DNA of 64,000 bases from Hymenobacter sediminis (GTDB taxonomy: Bacteria; Bacteroidota; Bacteroidia; Cytophagales; Hymenobacteraceae): NCBI RefSeq assembly GCF_003231285.1, contig NZ_QKNS01000006.1:310001-374000 (forward strand), given 5' to 3'. The translations under genes and the position numbers were made by a program. Under the pieces are notes generated by a model. It was not told the origin of the DNA. It worked only from the letters and a program-made list of their open reading frames with translations, and did not search any database. Shown piece after piece: positions 1-8,619 of the stretch (positions are counted from its first letter, which is position 1; each line of letters begins with the position of its first letter).

Positions 1-2
1 TG

Positions 3-548
3 TCGAACGGCACCTACGAAGGCATTCCGAGTGGCTACGACCCTACCCAGATGCAGGCGGCCAAGTCAACCTACCCCGCCACGCTCATGACTGAGCCGCT
101 GCTGGGCAACATTCTCAACTACCCGGAGGTGCAGCTGCTGCTAGCCGAAGCCGCCCTACGCGGCTGGATTTCGGGCAGCGCCCAGACCTATTACGAAACG
201 GGCACGCGGGCCGGCATTACCCTCTGGGGCTACACTGTACCCACCAACTACTTCACCAACTCTGACCTGAAGTGGGAGCCGGGCAGCAACCCAGAGCGCC
301 AGCTCGACCAAATTCATCTGCAGAAGTACTACGCCCTGTTCTTCACCGATTTCCAGCAGTGGTTTGAGTACCGCCGCACGGGCCACCCGGTACTACCCAT
401 CGGCTCCGGCGTGCGCAACAACGGCCGCATGCCGGCCCGCATCAACTACCCCGTGTACGTGCAGAGCCTCAACCAGCAGAACTACCAGGCCGCCGTCGCC
501 GACCAGGGCCCCGACGACATCAACACCAAAGTGTGGTGGCAGAACTAG
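3..548 (+). CDS. SusD/RagB-family nutrient-binding outer-membrane lipoprotein, C-terminal part
   Basis: The reading frame is open from base 3, so the gene begins before the window and only about 180 C-terminal residues are seen. SusD-family proteins sit on the outer face of the outer membrane and hand substrate to a SusC-type TonB-dependent channel. The visible part has the helical segment around VQLLLAEAALRGW, then the FQQWFEYRRTGHP block and a tail with NYPVYVQSLNQQNYQ, which are typical of the end of SusD-like proteins. The first in-frame ATG (51) is internal to the protein, not a start. The following DUF5689 lipoprotein and two secreted phosphoesterases suggest a phosphorylated substrate; that is inference. 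Confidence 0.9.
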   Translation, partial: SNGTYEGIPSGYDPTQMQAAKSTYPATLMTEPLLGNILNYPEVQLLLAEAALRGWISGSAQTYYETGTRAGITLWGYTVPTNYFTNSDLKWEPGSNPERQLDQIHLQKYYALFFTDFQQWFEYRRTGHPVLPIGSGVRNNGRMPARINYPVYVQSLNQQNYQAAVADQGPDDINTKVWWQN

Positions 549-675
549 TCCTGCGGTAGGCCACTACTGCTAACCCAAGTCCCAAACTGCGGTGGCTCTC
601 TTCTTCCTTTCTGCTCCTTAACCAGTGTAAGGCTTGAGGATGAGCAACACCACCAAAACAACCGCCTATCAACTC

Positions 676-1950
676 ATGACCATAAAAAAACTCCTCCCTC
701 TGGCTCTGCTAAGTGCCTTTGGTTTCAGCGGCTGCCTGGAGGAAAACCCGAACTACGCCGAAGGAATGCTCAGTCCCATTGCTTCCATCGACGACGTGCG
801 CCGGCTCTACCAGGGTGCCGATGTGGTGCTGGACCAGCAGAAGCTCGCCGGGGCCCATCAGCTGGTGGGTGTAGTTATTTCCGATGCGGCCGGGGGCAAC
901 GTGCCCGGCGGCCAGCACGCGCTGGTAATCCAGAACAAGCGGCGCGGACTGGTGCGGGGCATGATTCTGCCGTTGCCCGCCGCCGGTGCTACCTCCTTCG
1001 CCGTCGGCGACTCCGTGGTGGTAGACATTACTGGGGCCACGCTTAGCAAAGGCAGCGGCGCCTTACGCATTGAGGGCCTGACGCCAGCCAACGTCACCAA
1101 AGTAAGCAGCGGCAAAACGCCGGTGGTGCGCGAAACCACCATTGCCAACCTCCTAGCTACCCCCGAGGCCTACGAAGGCACCCTGGTGCGCGTGACGGGC
1201 GGCAACATTACGCCCCTACCCGTATCGGGCGACACCTACGGCGGCGACAAAGTGCTGGCCGATGGCTCCGACAACCGGATTGGGCTGCACACCGAGGCCA
1301 CGGCCAGCTTTGCTACCCGCCGGATGCCCGCCAGCGCCACCTTTGTGGGTATTGCGGTGGGTAGCACTGCCACGCCCGCACTCCAGCTCTGGCTGCGCAA
1401 CCCCTCTGATGCCATTGACCCCAGCGGCCCTGTGTACGCAGGCTTCCCTGAGAGCTTCGAGGCCGTGCCCCAGGCTACCAAGGGCAGCTATAACATGAAT
1501 ACCGCCGCCGTACCCGACAACACCGTGAACTTCGGAACGGGCCCCTGGAAGCTCTACCAGTCCATCCTCGGCAACACCTCCGGCCGCGACCGGTACACCG
1601 GCGCCCAGGGCATTCGGATGCAGCAGGGGCTCTCGGAATCAGCCTTTGTGGAAATGAAGTTTGATGTACCCAACGGAGCCAGCAAAGTGACCCTGCTCTA
1701 CGGAGCCTATTATACCGATGCGTCCAGCTCCTGGAAGCTGGAGTATTCCCAGGACCAGGGCAAGACCTGGAAACAAACCGGCCAAACCATCACCGATGCC
1801 GGTAACTGGCAGCGTTCCATCACCTTCCTGCTCAACATTAGCGGCCCGGTGCGCTTCCGCATCAATAAGCTGGGCCTGGGCACGAGCAACCCGCCCACCG
1901 TCCTGAACGGCCGCCTCGGCCTCGACGACATCGCCATTTACGAAAACTAA
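676..1950 (+). CDS. DUF5689-type secreted lipoprotein
   Basis: The ATG at 676 gives a lipoprotein signal (MTIKKLLPLALL, lipobox FSGC at about residues 17-20). An upstream in-frame start at 634 would add a polar extension before the signal and is less likely. After the lipobox the protein has an OB-like beta region with the DUF5689 pattern (about residues 35-240), then a C-terminal jelly-roll-like domain (about 255-425) ending in LGLDDIAIYEN, as in carbohydrate-binding or choice-of-anchor modules. DUF5689 proteins commonly follow SusC/SusD genes in Bacteroidota and are probably surface-exposed. It lies 127 bp after the SusD gene, probably in the same transcription unit. Substrate unknown. Confidence 0.85.
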   Translation: MTIKKLLPLALLSAFGFSGCLEENPNYAEGMLSPIASIDDVRRLYQGADVVLDQQKLAGAHQLVGVVISDAAGGNVPGGQHALVIQNKRRGLVRGMILPLPAAGATSFAVGDSVVVDITGATLSKGSGALRIEGLTPANVTKVSSGKTPVVRETTIANLLATPEAYEGTLVRVTGGNITPLPVSGDTYGGDKVLADGSDNRIGLHTEATASFATRRMPASATFVGIAVGSTATPALQLWLRNPSDAIDPSGPVYAGFPESFEAVPQATKGSYNMNTAAVPDNTVNFGTGPWKLYQSILGNTSGRDRYTGAQGIRMQQGLSESAFVEMKFDVPNGASKVTLLYGAYYTDASSSWKLEYSQDQGKTWKQTGQTITDAGNWQRSITFLLNISGPVRFRINKLGLGTSNPPTVLNGRLGLDDIAIYEN

Positions 1951-1965
1951 GCCTTGCCCTCCTGA

Positions 1966-2068
1966 TCGTCATGCTGAGCTTGTCGAAGCATCTCTACCGC
2001 TGGCTAATCAACTGGCCTAGAACTGCAAAGAAGATGTAGAGATGCTTCGGCAAGCTCAGCACGACGGA
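1966..2068. repeat. Family A inverted repeat, copy A1
   Basis: The left arm (1966-1998) and right arm (2036-2068) are near-perfect reverse complements around a spacer of about 37 bp. Arm core: CATGCTGAG, variable part, GAAGCATCTCTAC. It lies between the DUF5689 gene and the phosphoesterase gene. Its right arm reads as MLRQAQHD in the phosphoesterase frame, which falsely extends that ORF. Confidence 0.9.
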
Positions 2069-2089
2069 TACGAACAGCCTTTCCAGAAT

Positions 2090-3589
2090 ATGTTCAGAAG
2101 AAAATTCCTCCAAAGCATCGGCCTGCTGAGCGCGGGCGTGAGCATCCCCCTGGCCCCGGCAGCCCTGGCCGAAATAGCGGAGCCTAAAGCCGCGCCGCAC
2201 AAGCTCAACCTCACGCCCCTTACCATTAAAGGCCGCGTGCACGCGGGTGGCACTGGCCTAGCCGGCGTGCCCGTGACCGATGGCTATAACATGGTACTGA
2301 CGGACAAGGCGGGCCGCTATGAGCTACTCAGCAACTCCACCGCCGAGTTTGTGTACCTCACCCTGCCCCGCGGGTATGCTATTCCGCACGAGAACGGCGT
2401 GGCGCGGTTCTACCAGCCGATTAAGCCCGGCCAGACGCGCATGACGGCCGACTTTGCCCTGCAGAAGCTGCCCACCGACGACACCAAGCACACGTTTATG
2501 GTGTGGGCCGACCCGCAGATGATTGATAAGAAGGACACTAACGAGCTGATTACCGTATCGGCCCCTGACCTGAAGGCACTTGCGGCTCAATACAACAACC
2601 CCAGTACCTTCGCCATTGGCTGCGGCGACCTGGTGTGGGACCATTTCGAGCTGTTTGATGATTACAAGAAGGCAGTAGAAGTGACCGGCATCCCCTTCTT
2701 TCAGGTTATCGGCAACCACGACATGAACCTCACGGCCCGCGCCGATGAGGGCTCGGCGCAGACCTTCAAGAGCCTGTTCGGCCCTACCTACTACTCCTTC
2801 AACCGGGGCGAGGTGCACTATGTGGTGCTCGACGACGTGTTCTTCATCGGCCCGCCCAAAAAGTACATTGGCTACCTCACCGAAACCCAGCTACAGTGGC
2901 TGGAGCAAGACCTAAGCCACGTGAAGCCGGGTACGACGGTGGTAGTGGCCCTGCACATTCCGGTGAACAGCGGCGACAAGCGGCGCAACCAGCTCAAGGA
3001 CGAGTCGTTGGGCGGGGTGGTGTCGAACCGCCACGAGCTGTACCGCCTACTCAAGCCCTACACGGCCCACATCATGTCGGGCCACACCCATGTGTGCGAG
3101 AAAATCTTCCACGAAAACACCATTGAACACACCCACGGCGCCGTGTGCGGAGCCTGGTGGACGGGCCCCATCTGCACCGACGGCTCGCCCAACGGCTACG
3201 GTGTGTACGAGGTAGATGGCCCGAACATCAAGTGGTACTACAAGTCTATCGGCCACGACCGGCAGCACCAGTTCCGGACCTACCCCAAGGGCGCCAACCC
3301 CGACCGCCCCGACGACATTGTGGTAAACGTGTGGAACTGGGACCCCGAGTGGCAGGTGACCTGGTACGAGAACGGGCAGCGCCAGGGCCCCATGCACCAG
3401 CAAACCAGCCTCGACCCCATGGCCGTGAAGCTGCAGGCCGGCGACAAGCGCCCCGCCAAGCACAAGTGGGTGGACCCTACCCTGGCCGACCATATGTTCT
3501 ATGCCCGCCCCTCGGCCGGCGCCAAGGAAATTAGGGTGGAGGTAACGGACCGGTTTGGGCAGAAGTACTCCGAGGCCGTGAGCGTGTAG
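2090..3589 (+). CDS. Secreted calcineurin-like metallophosphoesterase (MetallophosN/C type)
   Basis: The start at 2090 is chosen because the upstream extension to 2042 is translated repeat A1. The N-terminus (MFRRKFLQSIGLLSAG) has a twin-arginine-like motif, so Tat export is likely. Domains: an Ig-like/carboxypeptidase-regulatory N-domain (about 40-125), a calcineurin-like catalytic core, and a C-terminal beta domain (about 355-499). Metal-binding motifs seen are ADPQ near residue 140 (Q where the family often has H), GCGDLVWD near 178, GNHD near 207, HIPV near 288 and GHTH near 330. This arrangement is known for Bacteroidota phosphoesterases. With the GDPD downstream it probably removes phosphate from external organophosphates. 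Confidence 0.92.
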   Translation: MFRRKFLQSIGLLSAGVSIPLAPAALAEIAEPKAAPHKLNLTPLTIKGRVHAGGTGLAGVPVTDGYNMVLTDKAGRYELLSNSTAEFVYLTLPRGYAIPHENGVARFYQPIKPGQTRMTADFALQKLPTDDTKHTFMVWADPQMIDKKDTNELITVSAPDLKALAAQYNNPSTFAIGCGDLVWDHFELFDDYKKAVEVTGIPFFQVIGNHDMNLTARADEGSAQTFKSLFGPTYYSFNRGEVHYVVLDDVFFIGPPKKYIGYLTETQLQWLEQDLSHVKPGTTVVVALHIPVNSGDKRRNQLKDESLGGVVSNRHELYRLLKPYTAHIMSGHTHVCEKIFHENTIEHTHGAVCGAWWTGPICTDGSPNGYGVYEVDGPNIKWYYKSIGHDRQHQFRTYPKGANPDRPDDIVVNVWNWDPEWQVTWYENGQRQGPMHQQTSLDPMAVKLQAGDKRPAKHKWVDPTLADHMFYARPSAGAKEIRVEVTDRFGQKYSEAVSV

Positions 3590-3638
3590 TTGTTCTGAAA
3601 AACTGCACACGCTACCCCTCTACTCCTTCTGAATGCTA

Positions 3639-3675
3639 ACAGATGCCGCTGGATGCGTCCAGCGGCATCTGTTTT
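3639..3675 (+). terminator. Rho-independent terminator after the phosphoesterase
   Basis: Perfect stem ACAGATGCCGCTGGA / TCCAGCGGCATCTGT with a TGCG loop, followed by TTTT. It overlaps the false N-terminal extension of the next ORF and supports a start at 3698 for that gene. Confidence 0.85.
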
Positions 3676-3697
3676 GGACCGCCTACCTCACCGTATC

Positions 3698-4573
3698 ATG
3701 AAAAAGCTCTTGCTTCTTGCTGCTTTGCTGGCCCCTTTTCTCGCGGCCGCTCAGCTACCCCCGCTTGATGTGCAAGGCCACCGGGGCAGCCGGGGCCTGA
3801 TGCCCGAAAACACTATTCCGGCCATGCGCAAAGCTCTGGACCTGGGCGTGACCACCCTGGAAATGGACGTGGCCATTAGCCAGGACCGGCAGGTGCTGCT
3901 CTCCCACGACCCCTACCTGAACGCCGACTTTGTGTACCGGCCCGATGGGCAGCCCCTGACCCCGGCCGAAGGCAAAGCGCTGCGCCTGTACGACCTGCCC
4001 TACGCGGAAATCCGGCGCTACGACGTGGGCAGCCACGGCAACCCTAAGTTTCCGCGCCAGCAGCTGTTACGCACGTACAAGCCGCTCTTGGCCGAGGTAA
4101 TCGACTCGGTAGAGGCTTACGCCCGCCGCAAGCATCTGCCGCTACCCCACTACAACATTGAAACGAAAACCACTGCGGCCGGAGACAATGTGCTGCACCC
4201 CGCCCCGGCTGAGTTCGTGCAACTTCTGCTGGCGGTACTAACAAGCAAAAAGGTACTGGAGCGGGTGACGGTTCAGTCGTTTGACCCGCGCACCCTGGAG
4301 GTAGTGCACCGCACGCTGCCCACTTTGGCCACGGCCTTGCTGGTAGACAACCAGCAGGGGCTCACAGTAAATCTGCAGCGCCTCAGCTTTAAGCCCACTA
4401 TTTATAGCCCGGCCTTCCGGCTGGTTACAGCTGAGCTGGTAGCCGATTGCCACCGCCAGCACATCCGGGTAATTCCCTGGACCGTCAACTCAACTGCCGA
4501 CATCCGGCGGCTGGTGCAGTTGCAGGTTGATGGCATCATTACAGACTACCCCGATTTGTTTCCACTGAAGTAA
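3698..4573 (+). CDS. Secreted glycerophosphodiester phosphodiesterase
   Basis: A GDPD-family TIM-barrel enzyme that splits glycerophosphodiesters into glycerol-3-phosphate and an alcohol. The start at 3698 gives a clean Sec signal (MKKLLLLAALLAPFLAAAQ). Catalytic motifs are visible: GHRGSRGLMPENT (catalytic His and Arg, near residue 27), EMDV (acidic metal ligands) and SHDP (second catalytic His); the C-terminal ITDYPDLF strand is typical. Length 291 aa fits the family. It follows the phosphoesterase after a terminator, so it probably has its own promoter, but the context suggests a shared role in phosphate scavenging. Confidence 0.95.
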   Translation: MKKLLLLAALLAPFLAAAQLPPLDVQGHRGSRGLMPENTIPAMRKALDLGVTTLEMDVAISQDRQVLLSHDPYLNADFVYRPDGQPLTPAEGKALRLYDLPYAEIRRYDVGSHGNPKFPRQQLLRTYKPLLAEVIDSVEAYARRKHLPLPHYNIETKTTAAGDNVLHPAPAEFVQLLLAVLTSKKVLERVTVQSFDPRTLEVVHRTLPTLATALLVDNQQGLTVNLQRLSFKPTIYSPAFRLVTAELVADCHRQHIRVIPWTVNSTADIRRLVQLQVDGIITDYPDLFPLK

Positions 4574-4610
4574 CCCACTGCTGTCCGGTGCCCAGGTAGC
4601 CCTTCGCTCT

Positions 4611-4640
4611 AAAGCCCGAAACTCCGTGTTTCGGGCTTTT
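4611..4640 (+). terminator. Rho-independent terminator after GDPD
   Basis: Stem AAGCCCGAAA / TTTCGGGCTT with a 7-base loop followed by a T-rich stretch, 38 bp after the stop codon. Confidence 0.9.
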
Positions 4641-4853
4641 GTTGTTATGCTTTACAAGAGAAGCGAGGCAGGCTGAACAGGACGACTGCGCAGCTACTTT
4701 TGCTACGCTTCTCACATTTCTAGCAGTAGCCATGTTACGCTAAGCGCTGGGGCAGCCGAACGGGAAGCTGTCTTCCTGCGTCTTCCTGGCCTAGGCCGCC
4801 TTTCCCCGACCCTGTTTTTCGCTGTGCGCTCCGCTGGTTCTGCGCTACCCCTT

Positions 4854-7154
4854 ATGCCGCTTCGCAAACTCGCTCATCTTACCCTGCTGGCCCTCGGGCT
4901 ACTCACGGCCTTGGCCGTGTTTTTCGTGGCTCAGCTGCGCTTCAACTATAATTTCAACGACTTCTACCCTGCCGGCGACCCAGACCTGGACTACTACACG
5001 CAGTATTCCGAGCGCTTCGGCAACGACAACGACTACGTGCTGCTGGGACTGGAAGCCCCGCAGGGCCAAACGGTGTTCGAGCCCCGCTTCCTGACCAAGG
5101 TGGATTCGCTGACGCGCTTTATCCAGCAGCGGCGGCACGTCACGCAGGTGTCCTCGCCCACCAACGCCGTGAACCCGGTAGTGGAAGGGCTGGGCGTGTT
5201 CAATATTCCCTACCTCCACCCCCAGGACCCAACCCGCCGGGCTCCGGATTCGGCGCTGGTGTACCGCACGCCGGGGCTGGTAGGCAACCTGATTTCCCGG
5301 GATGCGCGGGCGGCCACCATCCTGTTCCAAACTTCGCCCAACCTCAGCAAGCCCCCCGGCGACTCCCTGCTGGCGGCCGTACGCACGGAGCTGCAGCGTC
5401 AAGGCTTCGCGGAAGAAGAGTATCACTTGGCCGGCAAAATGGTGGCCCAGTCGGTGTTTGTAGACCGGCTGCAGGTGGAACTGATGGTGTTTATGAGCCT
5501 GTCGGTGGTACTCGTGACGGGGCTCTTGTGGCTGACATTCCGGACTTGGTGGGGGGTAGTGCTGCCGCTGGTGGTGGTGCTGGGCGCTATTGTGTGGGGC
5601 CTGGGGGTGATGTCGGCCTTCGGGGTGAGCATTGACCTGATGACGGCCCTGCTACCGGTGATGCTGTTCGTGGTAGGCATGTCCGATACCATCCACATCA
5701 TCACGCGCTACGTCACGGAGCTGGGCTACGGGGCCAGCAAGAAGGATTCCCTGCTGATTGCCCTCAAAGAATCAGGCTTCGGCTCGGGGCTGTCGGCCCT
5801 GACGACCAGCATCGGCTTCTTCACCCTGATGACCAGCACGATTCGGCCCATTTACAACTTCGGGCTATTTACGGGCATTGCCGTGCTGCTCACCTTTGCG
5901 CTGAGCTTCACGTTGCTGCCAGCCATGCTGGTGCTCCTGCGCAAGCCCCAGCTGCGGGTACCCCGCGAAACCGGCCACAGCTGGGACGGCGTGCTAGGCC
6001 GCCTGTTCCGGGTGGTGCTGGCGCGGCGCCACTGGGTAGTGGCTATCAGCGGCCTGGTGCTGGTCCTATCAGTGGCCTCGGCCTCGCGCATTCGCATCAA
6101 CTCGGCTCTACTCGATGACCTTTCCAAAAACGACCCGGTAAAGCTGGATTTTCGGTTTTTCGAGCGGCAGTTTGCCGGGGTGCGTCCCTTTGAGCTGGAT
6201 TTGAAACCTGCCCCCGGCCGCACCATCTATGACCTGGAAGTGCTGCGCCAGACGGAGAAAATTGAAGGCTACCTGCAAAAGACCTACGGCCTGAACTTCG
6301 TGGCCTCACCGGTTACCATTATTAAATCGGTGCGCAAGGCCCTGAACGGCGGGCTACTAACCGAGTATCGCCTGCCCGACTCTGAGGCCGAGCTAGAGCG
6401 GCTGACGCGCAAGGTGAAGCTATTCCGAAAGAAGCCAGAGTTCCGGGCCCTGGCCCTGCCCGACGGCTCTGAGGGCCGCCTCACGGGCCGCATGCCCGAC
6501 GTAGGCTCCATCCGGGCCGATGCCCTGAACACCGATTTGCGCCGCTTCCTGCGCGCCTCCGTGGACAGTACCGTGCTGCAAACCCGCCTCACCGGTTCGG
6601 CCAACCTCATCGATAAAAACAACGAAAACCTCACTTTGAACATGATTACGGGCATGAGCATCGACATTGTGATGGTCACGCTCATTGTGCTGCTCCTGTT
6701 CCGCTCTCTGCGTATGACGCTGGTGGTGCTCGTGCCCAACCTGGTCCCCATCCTGATTGTAGCGGGCGTGATGGGCGCGGCCGGCGTGAGCATGAAGGTG
6801 AGTACCAGTATCATCTTCACCATTGCCTTCGGCATTGCCGTCGACGACACCATTCACTTTATCAGCAAGCTCAAGCTGGTACTGCTGGATGAGCCTAGTT
6901 TGTTCAAGGCCGTGCGCAAAACCTACCTAATGGCCGGCAAGGCGGTTATCGTCACGTCCCTGATTCTGGTGGGCGGCTTTTCCACCCTGATTTTCTCCTC
7001 CATCGACGGGACGTTCTACGTGGGTCTGCTCATCGGGCTTACCCTGCTGTTTGGGGTAGTAGCCGAGCTGACCCTGCTGCCCATCCTGATTCTGTGGTTT
7101 TACCGCCATCGGCCCAAGGAAATCCGCCAGCCGGTGCCGGCCTTGGGCGGGTAG
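4854..7154 (+). CDS. MMPL/RND-superfamily exporter, single polypeptide
   Basis: A 766-aa inner-membrane protein of the RND superfamily with two MMPL-type halves. The first TM helix (about 7-25) is followed by a large periplasmic loop, a block of TM helices (about 205-365), a second large loop and a second TM block (about 600-755). The proton-relay regions GMSDTIHII and AVDDTIHF each contain the conserved acidic residue. Such proteins move lipids or hydrophobic compounds; the substrate cannot be told. The ATG at 4854 directly precedes the first TM helix; an in-frame GTG at 4824 is the alternative. A TACTTTTG box at 4695-4702 could be its promoter. No partner gene adjoins. Confidence 0.9.
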   Translation: MPLRKLAHLTLLALGLLTALAVFFVAQLRFNYNFNDFYPAGDPDLDYYTQYSERFGNDNDYVLLGLEAPQGQTVFEPRFLTKVDSLTRFIQQRRHVTQVSSPTNAVNPVVEGLGVFNIPYLHPQDPTRRAPDSALVYRTPGLVGNLISRDARAATILFQTSPNLSKPPGDSLLAAVRTELQRQGFAEEEYHLAGKMVAQSVFVDRLQVELMVFMSLSVVLVTGLLWLTFRTWWGVVLPLVVVLGAIVWGLGVMSAFGVSIDLMTALLPVMLFVVGMSDTIHIITRYVTELGYGASKKDSLLIALKESGFGSGLSALTTSIGFFTLMTSTIRPIYNFGLFTGIAVLLTFALSFTLLPAMLVLLRKPQLRVPRETGHSWDGVLGRLFRVVLARRHWVVAISGLVLVLSVASASRIRINSALLDDLSKNDPVKLDFRFFERQFAGVRPFELDLKPAPGRTIYDLEVLRQTEKIEGYLQKTYGLNFVASPVTIIKSVRKALNGGLLTEYRLPDSEAELERLTRKVKLFRKKPEFRALALPDGSEGRLTGRMPDVGSIRADALNTDLRRFLRASVDSTVLQTRLTGSANLIDKNNENLTLNMITGMSIDIVMVTLIVLLLFRSLRMTLVVLVPNLVPILIVAGVMGAAGVSMKVSTSIIFTIAFGIAVDDTIHFISKLKLVLLDEPSLFKAVRKTYLMAGKAVIVTSLILVGGFSTLIFSSIDGTFYVGLLIGLTLLFGVVAELTLLPILILWFYRHRPKEIRQPVPALGG

Positions 7155-7257
7155 TTGCCTCGGGCAGATTGCGCAGGATCAGGGGTCTATGATATAGCCT
7201 TCTGCAACGACTGAGGCAGAAAAGTGCTTTGGTAAACTACCCGCCGCGCTTCGTCGT

Positions 7258-7265
7258 TACTTTGC
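7258..7265 (+). promoter_or_regulatory. TACTTTGC promoter-like box
   Basis: Related to the Bacteroidota -7 element TAnnTTTG and only 3 nt before the ATG at 7269, so the transcript may be almost leaderless. No clear -33 element was assigned. Confidence 0.45.
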
Positions 7266-7268
7266 CTT

Positions 7269-7853
7269 ATGACGAAACGCCTTCTGCCCTTCCTTCTCGC
7301 TCTTTCCTGTACCGGCGCCCTCGCCCAAACGCCTACCCCCTCCGCCCCCGCCGACGACCCATTGCCCCGCCTGATTCAGGAGCGCCAGCAGATGGTGCAG
7401 CAATACGAGGATGCCAATGCCCAGCGCAACAGCCTCTTCGGCAACAAGCCCAGCAAAAAGGACCTGCAGGAAGTGGTGGATGCCTTGAAAGGCATCATCC
7501 GCAAGGACACTGAAATTGTGCGGGCCGTGCAGGCCGCTACCCTGCGCCGCACCGCCGCCGTGGTGGCCGAAAACCAGCAGGCCAAGCAGCAAATCACGGT
7601 GGCCCAGACCGACCAGAGCAGCACCCGCCAGCGCTTTTACGACCTGGAAAACCAGATCAGCAATCTGCAGCTCCGCGACAAACAGCGGGAGAAGAAACTC
7701 CAGGATCTGCAAGCCACCGCCGATGAGGCTTCTGAGGCCCGCACCAGTCGGGAACTGCTGGCCGCTGGCCTGGCCGTGCTCTGCGCGGGCCTGCTCTGGT
7801 ACATTATGAAGCTGCGCGGCCGCCTTGCTACCCCCACGCGTCGGCGAAAGTAG
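7269..7853 (+). CDS. Exported coiled-coil protein with C-terminal membrane anchor, function unknown
   Basis: 194 aa. A Sec signal (MTKRLLPFLLALSCTGALAQ) is followed by a long polar, Gln/Lys/Glu-rich stretch (about 35-155) with heptad-like spacing, predicted as coiled coil. One TM helix follows (about 160-180, LLAAGLAVLCAGLLWYIMKL), then a basic tail ending RRRK. The topology suggests a periplasmic coiled coil held in the inner membrane by its C-terminus. I do not recognise a named family. It is monocistronic by appearance, 115 bp after the exporter, with its own promoter-like box. Confidence 0.8.
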   Translation: MTKRLLPFLLALSCTGALAQTPTPSAPADDPLPRLIQERQQMVQQYEDANAQRNSLFGNKPSKKDLQEVVDALKGIIRKDTEIVRAVQAATLRRTAAVVAENQQAKQQITVAQTDQSSTRQRFYDLENQISNLQLRDKQREKKLQDLQATADEASEARTSRELLAAGLAVLCAGLLWYIMKLRGRLATPTRRRK

Positions 7854-8209
7854 GCTGACGGCTTGGGCTCCAGCCAGGGGTAGGGCCGGAACAGCAAAAG
7901 GCCTCGCCGTTGCAGCGGCGAGGCCTTGCCCGTAGAGAACTGGTCACTCACTGCCCCGCGCTCTACGGGACCGTAGCACTGTTTTCAGCAAACCATTTTT
8001 CCAGCGCAAGTAGAGGCTGTTTCGCTGACCTGTAAAGGAAAAACACCCCATTGTTGTGACTTCACTTTAGCAGGCAGGCTCAACTACCCTGGAGAGAGCC
8101 ATTATGTCCTCTGTTAGCGCTTTAGGCGTTTTTAATTATTACTGACGAAAGGCAGTGCAAGCAGGAAAGCCGTGTTTCCGTAGTTAGTTGTGACCTTGAT
8201 TCCTACCCG
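7854..8209. other. Intergenic gap of 356 bp
   Basis: Apart from the hairpin at 7898-7927 nothing clear was seen: no ORF of note and no family A or B repeat. The last part is AT-richer and may hold the promoter of the DUF2007 gene. Confidence 0.5.
7898..7927. terminator. Strong hairpin, possible terminator
   Basis: Perfect 12-bp stem AAGGCCTCGCCG / CGGCGAGGCCTT with a 6-base loop, 44 bp after the coiled-coil gene. There is no T tract on the plus strand, so terminator activity is uncertain. Confidence 0.45.
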
Positions 8210-8560
8210 ATGCTCCTGCAGGCAGCCCAGTACCTGACTTATGCCGAAGCCGTAACGCTGTACCAGCAGTTGCACGAGGCGGGCGTACCGGCTCTGGTGA
8301 AAAGCTGCGGTCCGCCTACGTTTCCGTTTGGGGAAGGTAAGTACTATCAGTTGCTGATTGAGGAGGCTGACACCACTACGGCGCAGGTTGTAGTGGAAGC
8401 CTTTGAGCAACAGCGCACTACCCCAGCGGCACCGCGCTGCCCCCGTTGCGGCACGCCTGACCCGGTACCGGTTTCGCGGCCGACGTGGTGGAAACGGCTG
8501 TTTTACGCTGGCACTACCCTGCACAAATGCCGGAGCTGTGACGCGGAATTTCCCCGCTGA
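8210..8560 (+). CDS. DUF2007-type protein with C-terminal zinc ribbon
   Basis: 116 aa, cytoplasmic. The N-terminal half (about 1-70) matches the small ferredoxin-like DUF2007 fold ('putative signal transducing protein'): YAEAVTLYQQLHEAGVPALV, then a YYQLLIEE strand and a VVEAFEQQ helix. The C-terminal half has two Cys pairs, CPRCG and CRSCD, arranged as a zinc ribbon. Function is not established for the family. It ends 59 bp before the SWIM gene and may be co-transcribed, although a promoter-like box lies between. Confidence 0.8.
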   Translation: MLLQAAQYLTYAEAVTLYQQLHEAGVPALVKSCGPPTFPFGEGKYYQLLIEEADTTTAQVVVEAFEQQRTTPAAPRCPRCGTPDPVPVSRPTWWKRLFYAGTTLHKCRSCDAEFPR

Positions 8561-8565
8561 ACTCC

Positions 8566-8573
8566 TACTTTGC
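8566..8573 (+). promoter_or_regulatory. TACTTTGC promoter-like box
   Basis: Same octamer as at 7258. It lies 46 nt before the TTG start of the SWIM gene and could begin the SWIM-DUF5691 transcript. Confidence 0.4.
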
Positions 8574-8619
8574 CGGGGTATCCTGTCTGCCTCGGGGCGG
8601 GCGTAATCCTTGCGTAACA

